Virus record (IMG/VR): IMGVR_UViG_3300023174_000040
Location: 186,001 to 250,000 of that record
Strand: one strand, 5' to 3'
Length of the DNA stretch: 64,000 nucleotides
From: a virus
Of the stretch, positions 39,777 to 48,238 are shown in pieces. How positions within the stretch are numbered: the first letter of the stretch is position 1; each line of letters begins with the position of its first letter. A program made the translations under genes and the position numbers. The notes under the pieces are model-generated. The model saw nothing but the letters and a program-made list of their open reading frames with translations. It did no database searches and was not told where the DNA came from.

Positions 39777-42678
39777 AAATTACGTAGAGAGTCAAGAAAA
39801 TCTTGTCGGTGGTCCTGGCATACAATTGCTTAAATCCACATTTGATGGAATGTTCAGCAGAGGAGCCCCAGTAGAATATGATGATACAGGATTTAATAAG
39901 CCTGATTTTATGTCTTTTAAGAGAATAACTAGCGATCCAAAATATCATGAAGACACCATACCCGTTGCAATGGCAAATAATATTTTATCAATATTAAACA
40001 GATATAAAAAGACCCAAGTAACTCATTATGAAGATATCAAGGCAGCAGTTAATAAAGACATAAAAGACTCATTGTCGCTCCATGATCAAGAAGATGACAA
40101 AATAACAATTGATAACAATGCTCCTAAACAATACGGCAAGGTGAAAGTTTTAATTCCCGGAGGCATAGATAAAGCTCTATCGAGGAGAATAGAAGCGATA
40201 ATAGTACAAAAAAAGAATCTCCAAAAAACTTTAAATAAATTTGGAAAACATCAATATGAAGCATGGCGATACTTCAGTCAAGATAAAAACACACTAGATA
40301 CATACTATGTTTCGCCCGAAGTCATTGATGAGATAGTGGAACTAGTAGCGGGTGAGAAAAAGATAGGCGTTAAAAAAATAGGAGCATCGGCCGCAGTTGC
40401 CGCCACGGGAATAAACACCGGATCATCCTCAGATGTTAATGTTATAGGAGTAGAAGAAACCCAGAGATATGGCAAAAGGCTTGCCATACAGTTTAATGTT
40501 CCGTTTGAAAAAAGTAAAGCCTTATTTGATGCGGTTAAGGCAGCAGGACTTTCTCCAAGTGGAATGGCATACGAAAGAAACCCAACAAGATTCTTATTAT
40601 CATTGGATAGAAAGATTCACGACCAAGTAATCAAAAAGTTCAGTGAATTTGGAATAGATGCCAAACCAATAGATGATTTTGTGGAAAAGAACCAATTATC
40701 AGTTCAATCTGCGGACGATCCTTCAGAAGAAGAAAAACCAACAAAAGGATCCGAGAGTGCGCCTACCAGTGAGAGAATAGAGTTTACAGATCCTTCCAAG
40801 GGAAGAGACGATAAACTTCATATAAAAATATTATACACAAGAGTATCTCCTCAACAAAAAGAGTTCCTTAGGGAACTTGTGCAATACACATTTCCAAATT
40901 ACGAATGGGATAGAGACAACTATTCTTATATCGTTAGGGGTAATTTTAAACAATATGTATCTTTTGGTGCAACACTTAAAAAATTCGGTTACATGTTTGA
41001 AATAACAGACAATTACACGCAGAACCCAAATAGTCTTAAACTAATCCTACAAACTAAACTTAAAAATGGCGGAGTCAAAAAGACAAAATACGAAGGGGAA
41101 GTTCCAGAAGGATTAAAAGATAAAATAGAAGAAAAACTACCTGAATCTAAGTTTGAATTATATGATCAGCAAAAAGATGGAGTGACCTTCTTGTACGGCA
41201 GACATCACGCAATACTTGGTGATGAAACAGGATATGGAAAAACTGCAATGCTTATAAGTGCTGCGGAGTTGAAGATGCAAGACACTCCTGGCGCAAAAAC
41301 TCTTGTGATTACATTGAAATCGGTTCAACAGCAGTGGGTAGATGAGATAAAAAATGTTGTAGGAGATAAATCCGAAATCTCAACTGATGCATTGAATCCA
41401 AAGAAGTGGACCGTTCTGTACTACGACAATTTTTCAAGTGGAAAACAAGTGGATAATGTTGTCAAGTCAGTCAGCGGGACAAATTTTGAAATAGCAATAT
41501 TTGATGAACTTCACAAACTAAAACACAGCACGTCCAAAAGAAGCCAGAACATACTCGTCGCAACTCAGAACATACCTTATAAATGGGGCGCCAGCGCAAC
41601 AATAAGTGCAAACAAACCAATGGACGTAAAGAATCAATTGGTTATGATCGGCCACCCACTTGGCTCCATAAAAGAAGGAAAGTTTAAAAAAGATTTTGCG
41701 GGCATGGTGCCCGGTGGTTATGGCGGAAGTTATGTTGAGGGAACATTTAGAGATAAGATCAAAGCCGCCGAGAAACTAAATCGATGGTTAAATCTATCAG
41801 GAGTCTATGTCAGAAGAACAAAGAATGAATTAAGAGAAATGCCCAATCTTGAAGTTAACGCATACACAACTGACATAGACACATCGGAATTTAGTAAGAA
41901 ATTAAAAGAAAAACTCAAGGCTTATAAGGATCCCAATTTAGCAATATCAGAATTAATAGCCTCGAGAGAAATCCTTGCTCATCTAAAAGTGGATTCCACA
42001 GTAGATAAAGCCTTGAAAATAATAAATTCAAATAAAGAAAAATCAGAAAACAATTACGCAGCAAGTAAAGTTGTCATATTTACAAACTTCGTTCAATCCG
42101 GTGAACAAATAAACAACAAGTTATCAGCTAAATTAAAAGAAATTAATCCTAATTTTAAAGTAATAACATATCTTTCTAGTACAAAGAAAGCAGAAAGAGA
42201 AAAGGTTAAAGAACTATTTACAAATGATCCTAATGCAAAAGCACTTGTAATGAGTATGAAAATGGGTGGAACTGGGATAAGTTTTCCCAACGCAGCTCAG
42301 AATATGATCGTTAATGACTTTGATTGGACTCCTGAAAGCTCTGAGCAGAGTGAGGGAAGAATATACAGAATCAACACAAACCACTCAGTTAAGATAGATT
42401 ATACACTAGCACCGGGCCTAGACACCGAAATCTATGAAGCAGTTCAGCGCAAAAGGAAGCTTGCAGAAATTATCCAAAGATACAGAAAAGAATACCAGGA
42501 TGTTCAGGCCGATGAAAAGCTGCTACAGAAGATAATTGATACTCAAGTAGAAGCAAATAAAATAGATGAAGAAATTAAGAATTTAATAGCAAAGGCTGCT
42601 TCCAAATCTATGGAGGAAGCGGTATCATTTAGCGATTATCTTAAAATATTAGAATTGGGATTCAACGCAGACACTTGA
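39763..42678 (+). CDS. Leader-bearing SNF2/UvsW-type superfamily 2 helicase
   Basis: 971 residues starting MSLFKNYVESQENLVGG, a leader-like N-terminus (Y-V-E). Residues about 1-460 are a long N-terminal region with a central acidic linker and two similar HARP/UvsW-like alpha/beta parts. The helicase core starts about residue 465: LYDQQKDGVTFLYGRHHAIL, Walker A GDETGYGKTAM (about 486), DELHK (about 580), ASATISANKPM, and C-terminal motifs VVIFTNFVQSGEQINNKL, MKMGGTGISFPNA, and QSEGRIYRI (about 861). ATP-driven DNA translocase for recombination or fork remodelling. The leader suggests delivery with the genome (inferred). Confidence 0.8.
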   Translation: MSLFKNYVESQENLVGGPGIQLLKSTFDGMFSRGAPVEYDDTGFNKPDFMSFKRITSDPKYHEDTIPVAMANNILSILNRYKKTQVTHYEDIKAAVNKDIKDSLSLHDQEDDKITIDNNAPKQYGKVKVLIPGGIDKALSRRIEAIIVQKKNLQKTLNKFGKHQYEAWRYFSQDKNTLDTYYVSPEVIDEIVELVAGEKKIGVKKIGASAAVAATGINTGSSSDVNVIGVEETQRYGKRLAIQFNVPFEKSKALFDAVKAAGLSPSGMAYERNPTRFLLSLDRKIHDQVIKKFSEFGIDAKPIDDFVEKNQLSVQSADDPSEEEKPTKGSESAPTSERIEFTDPSKGRDDKLHIKILYTRVSPQQKEFLRELVQYTFPNYEWDRDNYSYIVRGNFKQYVSFGATLKKFGYMFEITDNYTQNPNSLKLILQTKLKNGGVKKTKYEGEVPEGLKDKIEEKLPESKFELYDQQKDGVTFLYGRHHAILGDETGYGKTAMLISAAELKMQDTPGAKTLVITLKSVQQQWVDEIKNVVGDKSEISTDALNPKKWTVLYYDNFSSGKQVDNVVKSVSGTNFEIAIFDELHKLKHSTSKRSQNILVATQNIPYKWGASATISANKPMDVKNQLVMIGHPLGSIKEGKFKKDFAGMVPGGYGGSYVEGTFRDKIKAAEKLNRWLNLSGVYVRRTKNELREMPNLEVNAYTTDIDTSEFSKKLKEKLKAYKDPNLAISELIASREILAHLKVDSTVDKALKIINSNKEKSENNYAASKVVIFTNFVQSGEQINNKLSAKLKEINPNFKVITYLSSTKKAEREKVKELFTNDPNAKALVMSMKMGGTGISFPNAAQNMIVNDFDWTPESSEQSEGRIYRINTNHSVKIDYTLAPGLDTEIYEAVQRKRKLAEIIQRYRKEYQDVQADEKLLQKIIDTQVEANKIDEEIKNLIAKAASKSMEEAVSFSDYLKILELGFNADT

Positions 42679-43070
42679 TTAATGGCCTGATTCATTTGAT
42701 CATTAATTGTGTTTCTTATAGCCTCAACTTCTCCCGGAGTGAGAGCCCTTGCAGATCCCAATAAATTTAACACAAAGTCACAATCAAGTTTCTTTAAAGA
42801 CCTTATGCCATTTTTCTTGTATTGTCTAAAAGCCGAAGTTACAAATTTGTCACTCTTTATATTCGGGTAACCAAACATAATATTATTACAATTTTTTTGT
42901 AATAAATTTCTTATATATGGGAAAGTTAAATAATGAACGTTGATTCCCCAAACATAAAAAGAGTCTGCGGCTGTTACCATTACATTTGGATTGGGATCAT
43001 GACCAGCCTTATGGAACATGTAGTTAAAAGAAACTAAACTACCTTTTTTAACATCCTGTATAAGGTCCAT
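42636..43070 (-). CDS. Conserved phage protein of head/tail-neighbour type (144 aa)
   Basis: GSLVSFNYMFHKAGHDPNPN, YVWGINVHYLTFPYIRNLL, KSDKFVTSAFRQYKKNGIRS and LTPGEVEAIRNTINDQMNQA follow the layout 'G.l..F.Y..K......P.v.v.......G.N.HYL......ll...f...yK.n' of a conserved protein family of T4-type and other large myoviruses with no fixed function. It ends in a polar tail. It converges with the helicase gene, overlapping it by 43 bases. First of the remaining minus-strand structural-type block when read from 45768 leftward, its last gene. Confidence 0.55.
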   Translation of the reverse strand: MDLIQDVKKGSLVSFNYMFHKAGHDPNPNVMVTAADSFYVWGINVHYLTFPYIRNLLQKNCNNIMFGYPNIKSDKFVTSAFRQYKKNGIRSLKKLDCDFVLNLLGSARALTPGEVEAIRNTINDQMNQAINQVSALNPNSNILR

Positions 43071-43089
43071 CTTTCTCCTTTAATTGGAG

Positions 43090-43476
43090 TTACTTTAAAT
43101 ACTTTATCTTATATATTGTTCTGTAAGTTAGGGCTACAACCTCATCCATAATATTTTTGAGATGAGTGTCTTTATCATTCATGCTATCTTTTCCAAGCAT
43201 GAATATCTTTGCACAATCTTGGAGATAATCTTCAATATCAACATCAGAAATACTAATATCTCCATATCCGTTTAATATTCCATATTGACCTTGATATGTT
43301 TCAATAAAAGAATCCGCTAGATCCAGAATACCATCATAAAATCCATTTAAGGCTTTATGTTGACTATAACTTTTAGTTTGTAAATGGTGAACATGAGCCA
43401 CTTGGCGTGCCTCAAACATTTTCTGAACTAGGCTCTTGACGCTTTTAGAATTTTTATAATCATTTAAACTTATCAT
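43090..43476 (-). CDS. DUF5856-like helical protein (128 aa)
   Basis: The start at 43476 (MISLNDYKNSKSVKSL) is one base after the stop of the upstream gene; the longer frame from 43527 would overlap it by 50 bases. MFEARQVAHVHHLQTKSYSQ, HKALNGFYDGILDLADSFIE and TYQGQYG give the four-helix pattern with His/Glu positions of the phage DUF5856 family, which looks ferritin/Dps-like. Metal binding is possible from the His and Glu pairs but not shown. Part of the minus-strand block 45768-42636. Confidence 0.6.
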   Translation of the reverse strand: MISLNDYKNSKSVKSLVQKMFEARQVAHVHHLQTKSYSQHKALNGFYDGILDLADSFIETYQGQYGILNGYGDISISDVDIEDYLQDCAKIFMLGKDSMNDKDTHLKNIMDEVVALTYRTIYKIKYLK

Positions 43477-43477
43477 T

Positions 43478-43984
43478 TTAATACCCATTGTAAACTTTAG
43501 AGGAATAATCTCCGGATGCACCACCAAACAACTTAGTTGAGTAGTCTGTTCCTTGTGACCTGACCATTAATTTAATGTTTTCAGGATTCTTTTCATATTG
43601 ATATTTGGCACTCATAGTGAAGAATTTTTTAAGTTCAGCACACATGTATTCAATTATATTTTTTGCACAGTCATCTTCTGTTGCATCTTTTTGTCCCATG
43701 AGATTATTATATATTTTCTCAAAGTCCAGCAGATATGGCTTTCCATAAGGATGAGTATTCGTCTTGTTTTGAACCTTGAATGCTATAGAATTAGCAATAG
43801 GATATACTCTAACTCCTTGAAAATAAGTATCGGGATTAGTTGAAAATACAAAAATATGAGGTTCTTGGTCCGAGTCAAATAGTTTATTTTTTATCTTTTG
43901 ACTCTTCAATAGATCACTTATTATCTTAAGCTTCCTATGAGCCTGCATTTCCGATTGGTTAATATAATCAAAAAATTTATACAT
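43478..43984 (-). CDS. Hypothetical protein with leader-like start (168 aa)
   Basis: Begins MYKFFDYINQSEMQAHRKLK, a weak match to the leader family (aromatic at the right spacing, Q-S-E). A central alpha/beta region (EPHIFVFSTNPDTYFQGVRV; HPYGKPYLLDFEKIYNNLMG) and an acidic helix (NIIEYMCAELKKFF) precede a Gly/Ser/Tyr-rich end (KLFGGASGDYSSKVYNGY). It lies 10 bases after the 43995-45305 gene in the same block. No family recognised. Confidence 0.6.
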   Translation of the reverse strand: MYKFFDYINQSEMQAHRKLKIISDLLKSQKIKNKLFDSDQEPHIFVFSTNPDTYFQGVRVYPIANSIAFKVQNKTNTHPYGKPYLLDFEKIYNNLMGQKDATEDDCAKNIIEYMCAELKKFFTMSAKYQYEKNPENIKLMVRSQGTDYSTKLFGGASGDYSSKVYNGY

Positions 43985-43994
43985 TTTTAATCCC

Positions 43995-45305
43995 TTAGCA
44001 GTTCCTTAAAATTATTTCAGCTGCACTGGGCACACATCTCTGTATGACTTTCAAGTCTGATGGGTTACCGTTAAAGGGAAGTTCTTTAACAATGACTCCA
44101 GGAAAACTTGCAGCAGCCTGCTTAAGAGTATCTAGTTGAGCTGTCACAAATAAAATTCCATCTATCCTCTCAATGAAGTCGGACTCTCCTTTTTTAGGAA
44201 ATCCATTCTCATCAATCTCCCCTGTTTCATATAAATACTTGATCTTTAAATCTACATACGGAACAACATTTCCATCATCATCTATCATAGCCTCACTGTT
44301 TTCCGACTGTATTGTTCTTACTGACAATTTACCGTCCGCATAAGCGGTGCTTAGACAGCTTCCGAGATCTAAACCTACAAAATAAACGGTTCCATCTACT
44401 CCCACTACGTTTATGAGGAAAGATCTTTGCTTGAAATTATCTGCAATAGCTTCCATGATAACTCTTCTTCTTAGAACATCTCTCTCTTCTGGGCTGCCTT
44501 CTTCTAGCCTCTTGAGTTCGGGATCCTCCAAAAATCTTTCTGGGTCGTCTTCCCTTAAGGACCATTTTCCTAAATCTATCATTCCCCATTTTTCATTGAA
44601 TCTTGTTGATATCTTTATTGAATATGTTCTTTCATTGTAAATGATATCTTCGGAGTTTCCTCCACTGCCAACTTGGGCCGCACCTAATAATGAGGCCAAA
44701 TATTTTCTGTGAAGGTCACTCTTCATGCCCAGTGTTCCCTTCAGCTTAATAAATACATTTGTTAAATCAGAATAACTCTGAAGTGAGGTGAAGATGTGAT
44801 TGACAACTGACATCGAGGGATTATTGTTATCCAATTCCTGTCTGATAGATTTTCTTATATCCTTACCAGCTTTTTCTATATTAGAATTTTGTCTTAAAAA
44901 AAGAATCTGTAAATTGTCTTCAACAAACTTTCTTGGATAAGCCTCTAAATCATAATCCCTGATTTTATGAATATCATTTAATAAAAGACTTGTGTCGCCT
45001 TTAACTAGATTTTTAAAATAGCTTATTTTCCAAGTTTCAAAATCTTCTGATTCCTCTTGTTCTTCTGGGATGTCGGGAGATTGTGGTTCTTGCGATAAAT
45101 CTTGCGGAGAATCTTGTTTTGGGAGTTCTATCTCTGTCTCCTCTGGGGCCCCATCTGTATTTTGGTCCTGTGGTGGTTCTTCGGAGGTGTTGTTTTGCAT
45201 CACCACCTGATTGCCGCCAGTAGCATCGGAAGGAGGCTGTCCTCCTGCGGCTTCGCCTGGATTTCCAAGTTCTTCATTAAACCAATTTAAAGTATTAATT
45301 TTCAT
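43995..45305 (-). CDS. Conserved protein with acidic Pro/Gln-rich N-terminus (436 aa)
   Basis: Begins MKINTLNWFNEELGNPGEAAGG; F-N-E is an aromatic variant of the leader cut site. Residues about 15-90 are disordered and very acidic (EEPPQDQNTDGAPEETEIEL). The rest is a folded alpha/beta domain (LKGTLGMKSDLHRKYLASLL; YSIKISTRFNEKWGMIDLGK; FLINVVGVDGTVYFVGLDLG). It looks like a conserved structural or assembly protein of large phages. Its start overlaps the upstream gene by 11 bases, so the two are coupled. Function unknown. Confidence 0.6.
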   Translation of the reverse strand: MKINTLNWFNEELGNPGEAAGGQPPSDATGGNQVVMQNNTSEEPPQDQNTDGAPEETEIELPKQDSPQDLSQEPQSPDIPEEQEESEDFETWKISYFKNLVKGDTSLLLNDIHKIRDYDLEAYPRKFVEDNLQILFLRQNSNIEKAGKDIRKSIRQELDNNNPSMSVVNHIFTSLQSYSDLTNVFIKLKGTLGMKSDLHRKYLASLLGAAQVGSGGNSEDIIYNERTYSIKISTRFNEKWGMIDLGKWSLREDDPERFLEDPELKRLEEGSPEERDVLRRRVIMEAIADNFKQRSFLINVVGVDGTVYFVGLDLGSCLSTAYADGKLSVRTIQSENSEAMIDDDGNVVPYVDLKIKYLYETGEIDENGFPKKGESDFIERIDGILFVTAQLDTLKQAAASFPGVIVKELPFNGNPSDLKVIQRCVPSAAEIILRNC

Positions 45306-45768
45306 CTTTTGCTTCTTTCTTTGCTTTATTTATCGCTTCTAGTAACTGTCTTTTATTGTTTCCTGAATTTATATTTATTGTATTATTTTGATTGGCTGCT
45401 AAGTATTTAGGGAAGGTATCCTTATCTTTTAACTTTATTCTTGTCATTAAATCTGCCATTTTAGCCATTTTATCCGCTACATCGCTTTTTATCTTAACCA
45501 AACTTACAAGAGCTTCTTTGCTTGCACTGGTGCTGTCGCCCTCATTTATTACGAGATCGGCAAAATTACCTATAAATTCATCTATTTGTTTTCTATCTTC
45601 TCTTATATTATTTAGAATCTCGCTGTAGACTCCAGCCAATTCTTCATCAGAAACTATGTGAGAGAGATCATTTTGATTCTGAACAGACGGAAGGTCTACG
45701 TTCATTTGAGGTATTAATTCTTTTGCATCATCTATTTGACTTATTATAATTTGATCTTGATTTTCCAT
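45295..45768 (-). CDS. Coiled-coil protein, terminase-small-subunit-like size (157 aa)
   Basis: Residues about 45-115 (YSEILNNIREDRKQIDEFIG; ASKEALVSLVKIKSDVADKM; AKMADLMTRIKLKD) form long amphipathic helices in the pattern of helical, ring-forming small terminase-type proteins, but I see no clear DNA-binding helix-turn-helix, so that reading is weak. The end is Lys-rich. It heads the minus-strand block; its start is preceded by a CTAATATATATA box and no SD. Best left as a conserved coiled-coil protein. Confidence 0.5.
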   Translation of the reverse strand: MENQDQIIISQIDDAKELIPQMNVDLPSVQNQNDLSHIVSDEELAGVYSEILNNIREDRKQIDEFIGNFADLVINEGDSTSASKEALVSLVKIKSDVADKMAKMADLMTRIKLKDKDTFPKYLAANQNNTININSGNNKRQLLEAINKAKKEAKDEN

Positions 45769-45771
45769 AAC

Positions 45772-45782
45772 TATATATATTA
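45772..45782. promoter_or_regulatory. TATATATATTA box in a divergent intergenic region
   Basis: An AT box lies 3 bases from the start codon of the minus-strand 45768 gene and faces the plus-strand 45818 gene. With no Shine-Dalgarno before the minus-strand ATG, it is either a late-promoter-like element giving a nearly leaderless RNA or an AT-rich translation enhancer. Confidence 0.4.
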
Positions 45783-45817
45783 GTGAAAGTTTATAAAGTT
45801 TAAGTATATAACAAAAA

Positions 45818-46093
45818 ATGGTCGAAAAAAGAAAAAATCAATCTGGGGACTTGAGTCGCATCGAGCACAAAATCGAGCATTTTGAAGATAAAATAAAAGA
45901 AATGTCCTCGGAGATGGATTCTTTCTCAAAGAAAATTCAAGAATTTGAAATTAAAATGGAAGGAATTAATCTTAGGACATCAAGATCTCAACAAAATTGG
46001 GATCAACTGATTGATTTTATAGTCAAGATATTCTGGGTGGTTGTTGCTTCATATCTATTGTATAAATTGGGAATACAAAGCCCTTCAGTGTGA
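45818..46093 (+). CDS. Membrane-anchored coiled-coil protein (91 aa)
   Basis: MVEKRKNQSGDLSRIEHKIE continues as a heptad coiled coil (about 10-65: FEDKIKEMSSEMDSFSKKIQ), and ends in one membrane helix (LIDFIVKIFWVVVASYLLYK). The topology, soluble coiled coil plus C-terminal anchor, resembles XhlA/haemolysin-type phage proteins that assist lysis, but similarity is only architectural. It precedes the nucleotidyltransferase gene on the same strand by 45 bases. Confidence 0.6.
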   Translation: MVEKRKNQSGDLSRIEHKIEHFEDKIKEMSSEMDSFSKKIQEFEIKMEGINLRTSRSQQNWDQLIDFIVKIFWVVVASYLLYKLGIQSPSV

Positions 46094-46138
46094 AAAAATA
46101 AATTAAAACAATATATAACAATAACAAAAGGTGAAAAA

Positions 46139-47344
46139 ATGGGAAAATTTCAAGATTACGTTTTATACAAAGAGAACAACTACAAAGAGAACAATATTCC
46201 GGTAGTTTCAAAAGTTAAATTGGCTAGGAATCCAGGAGTAGAAGATTTCCAACCATTCGTAATCGATAAAGACAACCACCCCAGTTTAAGATTGCTTATA
46301 AAAGCTTTCGAAAATAGCCCACAAATAGGTGTTGGTTACACCACCATGGATAAAACAGATGGTGAGGTTGAACCAAAACTTAAAAAGAAAGTCGTCTACT
46401 TAACAGGTGGGGCAGTTCGTGATCATCTAAAAGGAAAGACCCCGAGAAACTATGATCTTGCAACAGATGCCACATCAAGCGAAATTAAATTAATTTTAAA
46501 GGGAAATGGTTTTGAGGAAACTCAGACTCCGAGAAGTAACAAGAGTTTCTTTGCCAGTAGGATGGATGATAAAAATAAGCCCGTAGAATTCACAGTTGTT
46601 ATTAACGGAGAAAACTTTGAATTATCTCCTTTGTCAAAATCCATTAAGAATAGGAATTTAAATGTTGATGGATTTTCAGCAACATCAAGCTTAGAAGACG
46701 ATGCAGCATCAAGAGACTTTACAATAAATGCAATGTATATTCCACTTAAAAATAGTGAAGGAGAAAACACAGAACTACTTGATGTTTATGGTGGTGCTCA
46801 TCATCTTAAAAATGGTCAAATAATCTCTATCGGGAAGTTCTCAAAAAGAGTTGAAGATGACCCAATGACAGCACATAGATATATAAGAATGCAAGCCAGA
46901 TACGGAAATGAAGACATCCCTGAAGATCACATCGAATCTATGGGAAAAATAAACGATCTAAATAAAAACTATAAAAGGGAATACATTCTTGGTCTCGAGA
47001 ATCCCGAAATAAATGACAGAAAATATTTGGATATGTACAAAAACACAGGTCTTTTAAATACAGTTTATCCTTTAGATAATTTAGCTGTGGACGACGTGCC
47101 AGAAAAAGCTTACAATGATAGATTTTTAACTTCTGCTTGGTTGATGAAAGATAAAGCAATAGAACAAGTTAAATTTGCTTTACTATCAGCGGGGTGGGAA
47201 TCAAGAGAAGTAGAAGATATCGCACATCTTATCAGCATGTATCAAGCAGAAAGAAATAATTACCAGCAGGTTTCAACTCCTTGCGGACTTTCTGATAACA
47301 AAGTTAATAAGTGGAAAAAGATATATTCAACATCAGCCTGGTGA
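46139..47344 (+). CDS. Second leader-bearing CCA/PAP-like nucleotidyltransferase
   Basis: 401 residues, MGKFQDYVLYKENNYKENN at the N-terminus (leader-like, Y-K-E). KKKVVYLTGGAVRDHLKGKT (about 82-101), NYDLATDATSSEIK, and ASRDFTINAMYIPLK are the class II nucleotidyltransferase motifs; FSKRVEDDPMTAHRYIRMQA is the following helical region. It is a paralogue of the 19546 protein but keeps a longer N-terminal extension. An AAAGGTG ribosome-binding site precedes it. Two such enzymes in one phage suggest different RNA substrates. Converges with the GT2 gene, overlapping by 12 bases. Confidence 0.78.
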   Translation: MGKFQDYVLYKENNYKENNIPVVSKVKLARNPGVEDFQPFVIDKDNHPSLRLLIKAFENSPQIGVGYTTMDKTDGEVEPKLKKKVVYLTGGAVRDHLKGKTPRNYDLATDATSSEIKLILKGNGFEETQTPRSNKSFFASRMDDKNKPVEFTVVINGENFELSPLSKSIKNRNLNVDGFSATSSLEDDAASRDFTINAMYIPLKNSEGENTELLDVYGGAHHLKNGQIISIGKFSKRVEDDPMTAHRYIRMQARYGNEDIPEDHIESMGKINDLNKNYKREYILGLENPEINDRKYLDMYKNTGLLNTVYPLDNLAVDDVPEKAYNDRFLTSAWLMKDKAIEQVKFALLSAGWESREVEDIAHLISMYQAERNNYQQVSTPCGLSDNKVNKWKKIYSTSAW

Positions 47345-48196
47345 TTCTAGGACCAGCTTTTTAGCATTGTTTAGAATCTTGTCTATGCTTCCCGCAGGTA
47401 TCTTATCTTTGAAGTGATTGTAAGCTCCTTTTATCATTTCATGTTCCGGGTTGCATGTTAATTCAAGCCAACCTACAAAATAATTCCAAATTCTATCCTC
47501 TAGAACAAGAGGGTATTTAACGCCTTCGGGCCTACCAAACCGGTGAACCCACTTTAATTGAGGGATACAAATTGCTTTGCCCCCACGTGTTCTAAATTTT
47601 TCATGAATATAACCTTCTTCTCCGCCAAATCCCTTAAAGTGCTGGTTGAATCCGACCCAATTCTTGGTCTCGCATGAAAAAACACCAAGACCATGCATGA
47701 GAATCTCAAAAGGCTCACCTTTTTTCAAGTTTTCATGATCTGTGTGCCAGGTCCCATACATGGAATGATTCCAGACCGGAGAAAAGCTTGTAGATTCATT
47801 TCGCAAATCGTCATAAAGAAGAGGTCCCTGAACTATGTTTTTGCAATCAGGGTTTTGTTCATAATATTTCAAAAGACTTTCTATTGCACCCTTTTGAAAT
47901 AAAACGTGGCAATCCATTGATATGGTATACTTGCCCTTTGCTTGCTTGAATATTTCATTTCTTACTGCAGTGCTTTTCTTTTCTTCATATGGGATATATC
48001 TTCCTCTGGCCCAACTATTAACAAAAGATTTAACCGGTTCGGCATGTTTACCTTTTGGGTTATTATCTATGACTAAAAATTCAACCTGATCAGTGTTGCA
48101 TACTTCGTGATACATGCGAAGTGCTTGGAGAGAGAAATACACTCCATCATAATCATCATAGGTCGCCATTCCGATAGTCAATAATTTTTCACTCAT
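47333..48196 (-). CDS. Glycosyltransferase family 2-like protein
   Basis: 287 residues. LLTIGMATYDDYDGVYFSLQ, VEFLVIDNNPKGKHAEPVKS, STAVRNEIFKQAKGKYTISM followed by DCHV (in place of DxD), and later GFGGEEGYIHEKFRTRGGKA are the GT-A, family 2 landmarks, including the ED-like acceptor motif. GGAAA ribosome-binding site and TATAAT upstream. It follows the 48239-49930 glycosyltransferase on the same strand, 42 bases apart. Donor and acceptor unknown. Confidence 0.8.
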   Translation of the reverse strand: MSEKLLTIGMATYDDYDGVYFSLQALRMYHEVCNTDQVEFLVIDNNPKGKHAEPVKSFVNSWARGRYIPYEEKKSTAVRNEIFKQAKGKYTISMDCHVLFQKGAIESLLKYYEQNPDCKNIVQGPLLYDDLRNESTSFSPVWNHSMYGTWHTDHENLKKGEPFEILMHGLGVFSCETKNWVGFNQHFKGFGGEEGYIHEKFRTRGGKAICIPQLKWVHRFGRPEGVKYPLVLEDRIWNYFVGWLELTCNPEHEMIKGAYNHFKDKIPAGSIDKILNNAKKLVLESPG

Positions 48197-48238
48197 TATT
48201 TTTCCTTTTTTGTATTATAACAATTAATATATTTTATT

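Noticed and set aside
45295-45768. Small terminase subunit
   Set aside because: Only size and helical pattern agree; no DNA-binding motif and no large terminase gene next to it.
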